A stretch of 26,611 nt of DNA from Ignavibacteria bacterium (GTDB lineage Bacteria; Bacteroidota; Ignavibacteria; Tepidaquicellales; OLB5), in the NCBI GenBank assembly GCA_030835005.1, contig JAUQWT010000288.1, positions 1-26,611 of the forward strand. The letters run 5' to 3'. The notes beneath the pieces were generated by a model that saw only the letters and a program-made list of their open reading frames with translations, did not search any database and had not been told where the DNA came from. Positions 1-7,616 of this stretch are shown in pieces; position 1 is the first letter of the stretch, and every line of letters starts with the position of its first letter. The translations under genes were made by a program, and so were the position numbers.

Positions 1-1
1 T

Positions 2-550
2 GAACTGAACTTAACTCATTATATTGATACTATGCAGGTTTGGGTTTGTTTTGACCAGGATCCATCTGCAACTTTGACAAAACTCGCTACAATAAGAAGC
101 AATGATTCTGATAATGTTTGGAATAAATATAGCTATGACCTAAGTGCATTCAATGGCCAGAAAATCAATATTGCTTTCAGATATTATATGAATACAACTG
201 TTGACGGCCTATGGTGCAATATCGACAATGTTTTTGTAGGCAATCATAGCGCAATTGGCATTCAGCAAATTAACGGCAATGTTCCAAAGAGATTTGAATT
301 GAAGCAGAACTATCCGAATCCGTTCAATCCAATTACAAATATAGAATTTGATATAGCGAAAACAGGACCCGTTAATCTTGTAATTTTCAACTCACTTGGC
401 CAGGTTGTTTCAACTCTTGTTGATCAGGAATTGAAGGCAGGTTCATACAAATACGATTTCAATGCCTCTGGTCTCCCAAGCGGCTCATATTTCTATCGAT
501 TAACTGCTGGTGATTTTACAAAGACAAATAAGATGATACTCGTGAAATAA
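2..550 (+). CDS. C-terminal part of a T9SS-sorted secreted protein (5' end outside window)
   Basis: The reading frame is open from base 2 with no start in view, so this is the 3' end of a longer gene; the ATG at 32 is probably internal. The first 80 or so residues (WVCFDQDP..., then SYDLSAFNGQKINIAFRY and a 'LWCNIDNVFVG' end) resemble the beta-sandwich 'choice-of-anchor J'/cleaved-adhesin type domain found in secreted Bacteroidota proteins. The last 85 residues are a T9SS type A sorting domain: QNYPNPFNPITNIEF, then a FNSLGQVV turn, LPSGSYFYRL, and a basic KTNKMILVK end. The product is expected to cross the outer membrane by type IX secretion and be released or anchored at the surface. The catalytic or binding part lies upstream of the window, so the substrate cannot be told. 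Confidence 0.85.
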   Translation, partial: ELNLTHYIDTMQVWVCFDQDPSATLTKLATIRSNDSDNVWNKYSYDLSAFNGQKINIAFRYYMNTTVDGLWCNIDNVFVGNHSAIGIQQINGNVPKRFELKQNYPNPFNPITNIEFDIAKTGPVNLVIFNSLGQVVSTLVDQELKAGSYKYDFNASGLPSGSYFYRLTAGDFTKTNKMILVK

Positions 551-592
551 TCCTGTCTTTTGTCCTCCCAAACAGGATTACTGTAATTTTAG

Positions 593-622
593 AATGGCGG
601 CTTAAAAGCCGCCATTTTAATT
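593..622 (+). terminator. Rho-independent terminator after the T9SS cargo gene
   Basis: A perfect 11-bp stem, AATGGCGGCTT with AAGCCGCCATT, encloses a two-base centre (a 9- to 10-bp stem in practice) and is followed by TTAATTTT. It lies 43 bases after the stop codon of the upstream gene and about 170 bases before the next promoter. Confidence 0.75.
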
Positions 623-764
623 TTGTCTGTTCTGAATTTATAACTTATTTCAGGACGAGACAGGGCTCCTATAATACGTGAAATTAGTGAAATTCGAGGC
701 TGAGCTTCTTCATTATTTCGTCAATAGATGTGATAATAAAACCTGAAAATTGCGCTCTTTTTCA

Positions 765-795
765 TTGAAACTGACTAACATATTAAATATATTTG
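765..795 (+). promoter_or_regulatory. Bacteroidetes-type promoter for the glycan cassette
   Basis: TTG at 765-767 and TATATTTG at 788-795 are separated by exactly 20 bases, matching the Bacteroidetes -33/-7 consensus (TTG, 19-21 bases, TAnnTTTG). Transcription would start near 800, giving a leader of about 20 bases before the ATG at 822. No Shine-Dalgarno sequence is visible, as is usual in this group. Confidence 0.55.
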
Positions 796-821
796 TTTTT
801 TATAATATTTTACTAATATAG

Positions 822-3641
822 ATGAATCATAAAAGGCTGAGTTATATATTTGCGGTGGTAGTACTGCTTCTTTCGGCAATTACTTACCTCTACACAATGC
901 AGAAAACCCTCTCATTCTGGGATTGCGGCGAGTTTATTGCATGCGCTTATACACTATCTGTTCCGCATCCGCCGGGAGCTCCGCTCTGGATTTTGCTTGG
1001 TAAATTAGCAACTTTGATACCAATCGGTTCAAATCCGGCAGTCAGAATGAATGCACTGGCAGCGATCAGTTCTGCATTTACTGCATTCTTCCTTTATTTG
1101 GTTATAGTTATTGTCATAAAGGCATGGAAAGCTGATTTGAAAGATACATGGAGCGCTGTAATGGTTTATTCAGCCGCTGCGATCGGGGCATTATCCTTTG
1201 CATTCAGTGATGCCGAGTGGTTCAATGCAAATGAATCAGAAGTGTATGCTTTGGGTACGATGCTTGTTGGTTTATGCGTTTGGCTGCTTATGTACTGGTG
1301 GGAAAAAGCCGATGAAAAAGGAAATGAACGGATATTATTGCTGATCGTGTTTATAGTAGGGCTATCATTAGGTATTCACTTACTTGTTGTTCAGGTTATC
1401 CTTGTTGCGGGTTTTGTATATTATTTCAGGAAACATAAATACGAGAGGAAAACTTTCCTCATAACCTTTGCCGTTACAGTTGCAGCTTTCATAATTGTAT
1501 ATCCCGTAGTTGTTATTTGGTTCCCAACATGGCTGGGCGGTGATATCAAGACCTTAAAGATAGAAGATAGCGGAGCAGTAACGTTTTTTGCAGCTCTGAT
1601 AACTCCGGCTTTGATTTACGGAGTTTACTGGGCGCATAAAAATAAAAAACAAACTCAGGCGCTTGTATTTGCATCGTTGTTCCTTGTACTTGTTGGTTAC
1701 TCCATTTATGCAGGTGTGATTTTCAGGGCAAGGGTAGATAACCTGCCCATCAATGAAAATGATCCTCGAAACCTTCCCGGACTTGTATCATATCTTAGCC
1801 GCGAACAATACGGTGACGCGCCGTTCTGGCCAAGAAGATATTCTCAGGAACCAATGCATAAAAGGACTTGGGCTAACTACACCAGTGATATGGACTTCTT
1901 ATGGAAGTACCAGATCAACCAGATGTTCAACCGTTACCTGGGATGGCAGTATATAGGCAGGGAGAGTTATGACCAGGATACAGGTATTGGATGGGAGGCT
2001 TCAAGCGGGACAAAGATGCTCATAATAATTGCGCTGAGTGCACTCCTTTTGATGTCAATGTATTTCTATTCTTCCCAAAAATATTTGTACAGCCTGTTGT
2101 GTGTCATTTTACTGCTGGCAGTTGGGGCGGCGGGATTCTGGTCAACTGCATTTAAGGCAATTCCGTTCTTGATCGGGCTCTTTGGGTTGTTCTATCACTT
2201 CAGGAAGGACTGGAGGCTTGGCTTAATTTTCCTGTGGATGTTCCTTCTAATGGGAATATTTACAGCTCTATTCCAGAGACAGCAGGACCCGCAACCAAGG
2301 GAAAGAGATTATTTCTATACAGGTGCATTCTTTGTTTATTCATTGTGGATAGGATTGGGGGTAATGGGTATTATTGAGCTAATTAAAGAGAGTATTAAGG
2401 AATCGCAATCCAGAAAGATATTGTGTGGTGCAGTTCTGGCTATTACACTTGTGCTTGTACCGGGAATGATGTTTAAAACAAACTTCCATTACAATAACAG
2501 AAATGAAAACAAGATACCGTTTGAATATGCATACAATCTTCTGCAGGGGCTTGATAAGGATGCGATATTGTTCACAAATGGTGATAATGATACATTCCCC
2601 CTTTGGTACATTCAGGCTGTTGAAGGATACAGAACTGACGTTAGAGTTGTAAACTTAAGCTTGCTTAACACCGACTGGTACATCAAAGAGATGAAGAATT
2701 CAATGCCTTACGGCAGCTTAAAAGTGCCAATAAGCTTAAGTGATGATGAAATAACCCGTATATCGCCGGTGCAATGGGGTGATTTTAAGGTAGTAACAGT
2801 ACCGGTCCCGCCGGGTGCATATCCGGATAGCCTAAAAACAAAGGGACAGACTCCTGATAAACTTTCATGGAGAATGCCCTATACATTTGCTTCCGGTAAC
2901 GTAAAGGCTGTAAAAGTTCAGGATCAGATGATCTTTGATATATTGAAGACCAATAACTGGCAGAGGCCTGTTTATTTTTCGGCTACTGTTACAGAAGATA
3001 ATTATATAGGGCTTGATGAATATGTAGTGCAGGAAGGCATGGGAAAACGTATTGTTCCGTTTAAACCGGATGTGCCTGTACAATTCAGGTTAAATCCTGA
3101 AAAGATGTGGAGCAATTTTATGGTAACTCCATCTTCTTTTTCAAAAACGCCGCAGGACGGGTATTTCTTCAACAGTTATTCAAACCCGGATATGTTCTAT
3201 AACCAGGTTGAGACTAATGCTGTACAGAATTACCGCTCGCAGTTCCTGACTTTTGCCTATGAATATGCAAACCAAGGTGATAAGAAAAAAGTTAATGAAG
3301 TATTGAACAGAATGGAAGCTGCATTCCCCATGAGTGTAATTCCGTATGACTACAGAATACTTTATGATGTTTGCATGCAGTACCTGAAAGCCGATAACAT
3401 CTCAAAGTTCAATGAACTTTCCCCGACGGTTGAAAAAGAGGCACTTGATGCTCTTAAAAAGAATCCAAACGATATGCAGTCATACTGGAATCCGTACAAA
3501 TTACTGCTTGATATTTACGAGGCCCGCGGTGATTTCAGTAAAGCGCTGGATATATTGTACCAGCTTGATAGACTCTCGCCAAACAGCCCCGATGTTAAAG
3601 CAAAGATCGAAATGCTGAAACAAAAGCAGCAGGGCAAGTAA
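822..3641 (+). CDS. DUF2723 membrane glycosyltransferase (GT-C fold, PMT-like) with TPR-like tail
   Basis: This 939-residue polytopic membrane protein has about a dozen hydrophobic segments in residues 8-530. The diagnostic DUF2723 motif SFWDCGEFIACAY (residues 31-43) follows the first membrane helix and leads into HPPGAPLW. In GT-C enzymes this first external loop carries the catalytic acids, so D34 and E37 are the candidates. Residues about 570-740 form the conserved soluble part (FTNGDNDTFPLWYIQAVEG), and residues about 800-939 are helical, TPR-like repeats ending in a lysine- and glutamine-rich tail. The family is thought to transfer sugars from a lipid-linked donor to proteins or envelope polymers; donor and acceptor are unknown here. 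It is first in a plus-strand cassette with a second GT-C enzyme, a methyltransferase and a GT9 enzyme. The ATG start fits the promoter 20 bases upstream and the N-terminal helix. Confidence 0.88.
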   Translation: MNHKRLSYIFAVVVLLLSAITYLYTMQKTLSFWDCGEFIACAYTLSVPHPPGAPLWILLGKLATLIPIGSNPAVRMNALAAISSAFTAFFLYLVIVIVIKAWKADLKDTWSAVMVYSAAAIGALSFAFSDAEWFNANESEVYALGTMLVGLCVWLLMYWWEKADEKGNERILLLIVFIVGLSLGIHLLVVQVILVAGFVYYFRKHKYERKTFLITFAVTVAAFIIVYPVVVIWFPTWLGGDIKTLKIEDSGAVTFFAALITPALIYGVYWAHKNKKQTQALVFASLFLVLVGYSIYAGVIFRARVDNLPINENDPRNLPGLVSYLSREQYGDAPFWPRRYSQEPMHKRTWANYTSDMDFLWKYQINQMFNRYLGWQYIGRESYDQDTGIGWEASSGTKMLIIIALSALLLMSMYFYSSQKYLYSLLCVILLLAVGAAGFWSTAFKAIPFLIGLFGLFYHFRKDWRLGLIFLWMFLLMGIFTALFQRQQDPQPRERDYFYTGAFFVYSLWIGLGVMGIIELIKESIKESQSRKILCGAVLAITLVLVPGMMFKTNFHYNNRNENKIPFEYAYNLLQGLDKDAILFTNGDNDTFPLWYIQAVEGYRTDVRVVNLSLLNTDWYIKEMKNSMPYGSLKVPISLSDDEITRISPVQWGDFKVVTVPVPPGAYPDSLKTKGQTPDKLSWRMPYTFASGNVKAVKVQDQMIFDILKTNNWQRPVYFSATVTEDNYIGLDEYVVQEGMGKRIVPFKPDVPVQFRLNPEKMWSNFMVTPSSFSKTPQDGYFFNSYSNPDMFYNQVETNAVQNYRSQFLTFAYEYANQGDKKKVNEVLNRMEAAFPMSVIPYDYRILYDVCMQYLKADNISKFNELSPTVEKEALDALKKNPNDMQSYWNPYKLLLDIYEARGDFSKALDILYQLDRLSPNSPDVKAKIEMLKQKQQGK

Positions 3642-3689
3642 GAGAGCAGAATTGAGTTTTTTGACATATAAATTGTAAAGCATCATTAA

Positions 3690-3721
3690 ATAAACAGCCG
3701 GGTATATTGCCGGCTGTTTAT
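3690..3721 (+). terminator. Hairpin between the two GT-C genes, terminator-like
   Basis: This is a perfect 12-bp stem, ATAAACAGCCGG with CCGGCTGTTTAT, around an 8-base loop. It is followed only by CTTTAAAGC, so the U-run is weak. It lies 48 bases after one gene and 40 bases before the next. It may end part of the transcripts of the first gene and so set the ratio of the two glycosyltransferases. Confidence 0.6.
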
Positions 3722-3761
3722 CTTTAAAGCTCAGGATCTAACCACAATTTCAGAACTAACT

Positions 3762-5762
3762 ATGGCTTCTAAGAAACCGTTAAAGCAGCAACAGTCAAAA
3801 AAGATCGCAAAACCGCCGCAGGTTGATCTTAAGATAGTTTCATTTGGTTTGTTAGGTGTTCTGGCAGTAGTATTGTATTATTACTGTATGAGCTTTGATT
3901 TCATTCAGGATGATTCTTTTATTACATACCGTTATGTTAAGAATTTTACTGAAGGCAACGGGCTTGTATTCAATATCGGCGAAAGAGTTGAAGGTTACAC
4001 GTGTTTCCTGTGGGTCATAATTCTTTCATTTGTTAAGTCAATTGGATACAATTTCATTACTGCATCTCAAACGCTGGGCATAATATCATCGATGATGACA
4101 TTACTGCTCACCTACCTTATTTCATCAAGAATTTTTCCGAAAGATAAGGGTCCCTTTTACAGCATTACTTTCAGTTTTATTGCCGTGATGTTTGTTGCAT
4201 TCAACGGTTCGTTTGCATACTGGACCGTTAGCGGTATGGAAACCGGCTTGTTCGGCTTCCTTCTAACGCTTGGGGTTTATCTTTACCTGAAAGAAAATAA
4301 AGAGAGCAACACGGCTTTTCCGCTGTCATCAATTGCGTTCTTGTTTGCAGCATTAACCAGGCCTGAAGGCAACCTGATCTTTGCAGTAACTGTGCTTCAT
4401 AGAATAATTGTTACGCTCAGAACTCAGACCACCGGAGTTAATGAGAACAAGATCAAACAGTTTTTCACAAAGAATAATACAATTTGGCTAAGTCTTTATG
4501 TCTTTCCCGCACTTGTTTATATGATTTGGCGATACACATATTACGGGTACTTATTCCCGAATACATTTTATGCAAAAACCGGTTCTTCAATTGAGTATTA
4601 TAAGGCCGGAGTTGATTATGTCTGGGAGTTTCTGAGATCATACGGCGGTTATGGCATCTTTGCTTTAATGACTTTATTCACACTTCGTTCTAAGAAGCAT
4701 TTTTACGAATATCTTTATCTTGTTATGATCTTTTTCGTATTCCTTTTGTATATAATCTATGTAGGCGGCGATGTTCTCAGGCCAAACAGGTTTTTTGTTC
4801 CGCTTATGCCGGTATTTTTTATTCTTGTTCAGGAAGGATTGAACCAGTTAATTGAGATGCTGGATAAAGGGAAGACGTTTGTTTACGGCGCTGTTATTGG
4901 CCTTATATTCGTTGGGTCATATTCATATTACACTTACAAGAATGAGTATGACCAGATATTGAGATACAGTGAGCTTGAAAAAGGGCTACTTAGAAAAATG
5001 ATGATAACCGGCTCATGGCTTAAGGCCAAACAAACACAGGAAGGCAGGCCGCTCGTTGTGGCTGCATCCACGATCGGAGCATTATCTTATTACTCGGAAG
5101 TAGTGTTAATTGATATGCTTGGATTAACTGATAAAGTAATAGCTCACAACCCGGCGCCCATACCTGAGATATCAAGCCGAGATGTAGGCTGGAGAGAAAG
5201 GAATTATAATGTTGATTATGTTCTTTCTAGAAAACCGGACTACATTTATTTTTCAACCGGAATCAAGCCTAGTGCATATGCTGAGCGGGGACTTTTTACT
5301 TCACTGGATTTTATGAAATATTACTATCCATATTATTTTGTAGTAAAAGAACAGAAGTTTTCAGAGGCTATATACAAACGCAAGAGCGATGAGGACGCAA
5401 GCAAAGTGCCGGTTACTGTGAATCCGGGTTTTAAGAAATCGTTTGTAAATCTTTATAACCAGGCTATGAACACTTCAAAAGATAAATCCAAACTCAATGA
5501 GGCGATCTCGCTATATGAGCAGGCTATTGCAGAAGGTCCTTATGGATGGGGAACCCCCTATCAGCTGATGGGGGAACTGTACAAGCAATTGAAGAATGAT
5601 TCGCTGGCAATACAGAGTTATGAAAAAGCAGTTGAGCTTGATGATTATGATGTCATGTCTCATTATTACCTTTATCAAAACAGCATGAAGCAGAACGATA
5701 CTGTAAGCGCAAAACTGCATATCGAGAAGATCCAGAAATATGCACCTGAGTTATTGCAGTAA
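3762..5762 (+). CDS. GT-C family membrane glycosyltransferase, arabinofuranosyltransferase-like, with C-terminal TPRs
   Basis: This 666-residue protein has a basic cytosolic N-terminus (KKPLKQQQSKKIAK), then about ten membrane segments up to residue 395. After the first helix comes DDSFITYRYVKNF (D50 and D51) and then GLVFNIGERVEGYTCFLW. That pair of motifs is typical of the AftB/ArnT-like GT-C enzymes that use polyprenyl-phosphate sugars, and the aspartate pair is the likely metal and catalytic site. A periplasmic part follows (about 405-560, with VLIDMLGLTD), and two TPR repeats end the protein (AISLYEQAIAEGP and AIQSYEKAVELDDYD). It is probably the partner of the DUF2723 protein upstream, adding sugar to a surface glycan or glycoprotein. 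No good promoter is visible in the 40 bases after the hairpin, so transcription may read through. Sugar and acceptor cannot be read from sequence. Confidence 0.82.
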   Translation: MASKKPLKQQQSKKIAKPPQVDLKIVSFGLLGVLAVVLYYYCMSFDFIQDDSFITYRYVKNFTEGNGLVFNIGERVEGYTCFLWVIILSFVKSIGYNFITASQTLGIISSMMTLLLTYLISSRIFPKDKGPFYSITFSFIAVMFVAFNGSFAYWTVSGMETGLFGFLLTLGVYLYLKENKESNTAFPLSSIAFLFAALTRPEGNLIFAVTVLHRIIVTLRTQTTGVNENKIKQFFTKNNTIWLSLYVFPALVYMIWRYTYYGYLFPNTFYAKTGSSIEYYKAGVDYVWEFLRSYGGYGIFALMTLFTLRSKKHFYEYLYLVMIFFVFLLYIIYVGGDVLRPNRFFVPLMPVFFILVQEGLNQLIEMLDKGKTFVYGAVIGLIFVGSYSYYTYKNEYDQILRYSELEKGLLRKMMITGSWLKAKQTQEGRPLVVAASTIGALSYYSEVVLIDMLGLTDKVIAHNPAPIPEISSRDVGWRERNYNVDYVLSRKPDYIYFSTGIKPSAYAERGLFTSLDFMKYYYPYYFVVKEQKFSEAIYKRKSDEDASKVPVTVNPGFKKSFVNLYNQAMNTSKDKSKLNEAISLYEQAIAEGPYGWGTPYQLMGELYKQLKNDSLAIQSYEKAVELDDYDVMSHYYLYQNSMKQNDTVSAKLHIEKIQKYAPELLQ

Positions 5763-5842
5763 TAATATTAAAAGCATCGGTAAAGTGCTATAGGTTGAAG
5801 TCACTGTTAATATTAGTCAGTAAATGAAAAATCAGGCAGAAA

Positions 5843-6523
5843 ATGTCATTATTTAAAGATATAAAGATCTACTTCAGGATGATGTTCAGCTATAAGCCTA
5901 AAACCTTCTGGAATGAGCTCCTTACAAACTCATTTGACCTTAAGGGAGTAGGTCATTACAGGCTGAGCAATGAAGAGAACCTGAAAATGTACGAAACCAA
6001 GAAGAAGATTCTTGATGAAGAAATGAATAAGTCAGGTATAGAGATTACTCCTGATACTAATATTGTTGAAATTGGTATTGGCGTTGGATACTGGACAGAC
6101 CATTTCAGCTCACTTGGAGCTAAACAATACACAGGTAATGATATTGCAGAAATATCCATAACAAATTTACAGCAGAAGTATCCGGGATACAGTTTTATAC
6201 ATGGTGATATTAGCGAGGTAATGCTGCCGCAAGATATGTTTGATCTGGGAGTGATGATTGATGTTACGCAGCATATTACTGATGACGAAAGATTTGATAA
6301 AGCAATGGATAACTTATGGAAATCCCTAAAGAAGGGTGCACATCTTATAATCACCATGTGGGACCCTGCAAAGAATGTTTACCTTGCCAATAAATTTCGC
6401 CTGAACAGAATTGAAAAGCCGCGCGGACTGGACAGATATCTAAGAATATTCGGAGCAAGTACAGAAGTACTTTCTAAAGTTGATTTTAACGATAAGTATC
6501 TATTAGTTTTAAAGAAACCCTAA
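5843..6523 (+). CDS. Class I SAM-dependent methyltransferase
   Basis: This 226-residue soluble Rossmann-fold protein has motif I as VEIGIGVGYW (residues 75-84), the acidic end of strand 2 as YTGND (D100), a motif II region HGDISEVMLPQDMFDLGV (residues 120-137), and LKKGAHLIITMWDP as the late strand. These place it among the class I (methyltransferase 11/25-like) enzymes. The substrate is not shown by the sequence. Its position 80 bases after one glycosyltransferase and 13 bases before another suggests methylation of a sugar, lipid carrier or other glycan precursor. A small-molecule substrate unrelated to glycans remains possible. The ATG at 5843 is the first in frame; a nearby ATG at 5823 is out of frame. 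No Shine-Dalgarno sequence is seen. Confidence 0.8.
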   Translation: MSLFKDIKIYFRMMFSYKPKTFWNELLTNSFDLKGVGHYRLSNEENLKMYETKKKILDEEMNKSGIEITPDTNIVEIGIGVGYWTDHFSSLGAKQYTGNDIAEISITNLQQKYPGYSFIHGDISEVMLPQDMFDLGVMIDVTQHITDDERFDKAMDNLWKSLKKGAHLIITMWDPAKNVYLANKFRLNRIEKPRGLDRYLRIFGASTEVLSKVDFNDKYLLVLKKP

Positions 6524-6536
6524 GAGGCATTTAAAA

Positions 6537-7616
6537 ATGAGAATACTCATAAACGCGCTATCCGGAATTGGTGATGCGATAATGTTCTCGCCTGCCCTTG
6601 CAGTTTTGAAAAAACATCTCCCGAAAGCTGAAGTTGATATGCTGGTAATGTACCGCCAGGTCGAAGATATTTACCGCAATAACCCCGGAGTGAATAATGT
6701 TTACTTCATAGACTTCATGAAGCAATCAAAACTGAAATCTTTAAAAGAAGTAATGGCATTAAGGAAGAATAGCTACAATGCATCAATAAATGTTTATCCA
6801 TCCAACAGGAAGGAGTATAACATTGTTCAGTACTTGCTTGGTGCCAAACAAAGGATTGGTGTAAGATATAACCATGTATCAAAGGCAAACCTTGATTTCC
6901 TCAACACTACATTAAAGCAAGAGGAATTGAACAGACATAATGTACTTGAGAATTTTGATCTTGTTAAAAGTCTGGTTCCTGATGCAGTGGAAGAAGAGCT
7001 TGGCCCTTTTGTTTTGAATTTTTCAATAGATGACAAAACAAGAGCCAGAAAATACCTGATTGATTCAGGTCTTATGGATAGCTTTCTCGTTGGATTTCAT
7101 GCCGGCAGTGCAGTGTTAAAGGGACACATACATAAAAGATGGGCAGCTGAGAAGTACATCGAACTTGCAGAAATGCTTAATAGCAGATATGGTGCTAAGA
7201 TACTTTTGTTTGGTACAGAAAAAGATGTAAACTCTAAGATCCACCAAGGAACAAGAGGTATCTCTCATTTATTGCCTGAAGATGGGATAATGCAGAATCT
7301 GGCACTAATGCAAAACTGCAGTTTATTTATAAGCAACGATACGGCATTAATGCATCTTGCCGCGGGCCTTAAGGTTCCGCAAGCTGCAATCTTTGGCTAC
7401 ACTAATTATAAAGAACTATACCCATGGAAGAATAAGTATGTTATTGTGAGAAAAAAATTAGAATGCAGTCCCTGTTTCTACAATTCTCCAAGACCTGTAA
7501 AATGTATATTCTCAGGTGAAGAAGCGTTCAAATGCAAAACAACAATAACTGTTCAGGAAGTATTTGAAGCCTGCAGCAGATTAATCGAAGAAATTCCACG
7601 TGATATTAAATCTTGA
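6537..7616 (+). CDS. Glycosyltransferase family 9 (heptosyltransferase-like)
   Basis: This 359-residue cytosolic GT-B enzyme opens with the family signature RILINALSGIGDAIMFSPAL. The C-terminal donor-binding half starts at VGFHAGSAVLKGHIHKRWA (residues 185-203) and contains FISNDTALMHLAAGLKVP (D268 in the NDT motif) and IFGYTNYKELYPW. Near the end is a four-cysteine cluster, C310-x2-C313-x9-C323-x9-C333, common in one GT9 subgroup and perhaps structural. GT9 enzymes transfer heptose or a similar sugar from a nucleotide donor to lipid A core or related glycans at the inner face of the membrane. It starts 13 bases after the methyltransferase, so the two are probably co-transcribed. Its last 36 bases overlap the 3' end of the convergent gene on the other strand. 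Confidence 0.88.
   Translation: MRILINALSGIGDAIMFSPALAVLKKHLPKAEVDMLVMYRQVEDIYRNNPGVNNVYFIDFMKQSKLKSLKEVMALRKNSYNASINVYPSNRKEYNIVQYLLGAKQRIGVRYNHVSKANLDFLNTTLKQEELNRHNVLENFDLVKSLVPDAVEEELGPFVLNFSIDDKTRARKYLIDSGLMDSFLVGFHAGSAVLKGHIHKRWAAEKYIELAEMLNSRYGAKILLFGTEKDVNSKIHQGTRGISHLLPEDGIMQNLALMQNCSLFISNDTALMHLAAGLKVPQAAIFGYTNYKELYPWKNKYVIVRKKLECSPCFYNSPRPVKCIFSGEEAFKCKTTITVQEVFEACSRLIEEIPRDIKS

Noticed and set aside
551..577. Short inverted repeat TCCTGT...ACAGGA after the first gene
   Set aside because: The arms are only six bases and lack a U-run; the much stronger hairpin at 593-616 explains termination.
5956..6357. 133-codon open frame on the minus strand
   Set aside because: It lies wholly antisense inside the methyltransferase gene, whose motifs are clear; its own translation shows no domain.
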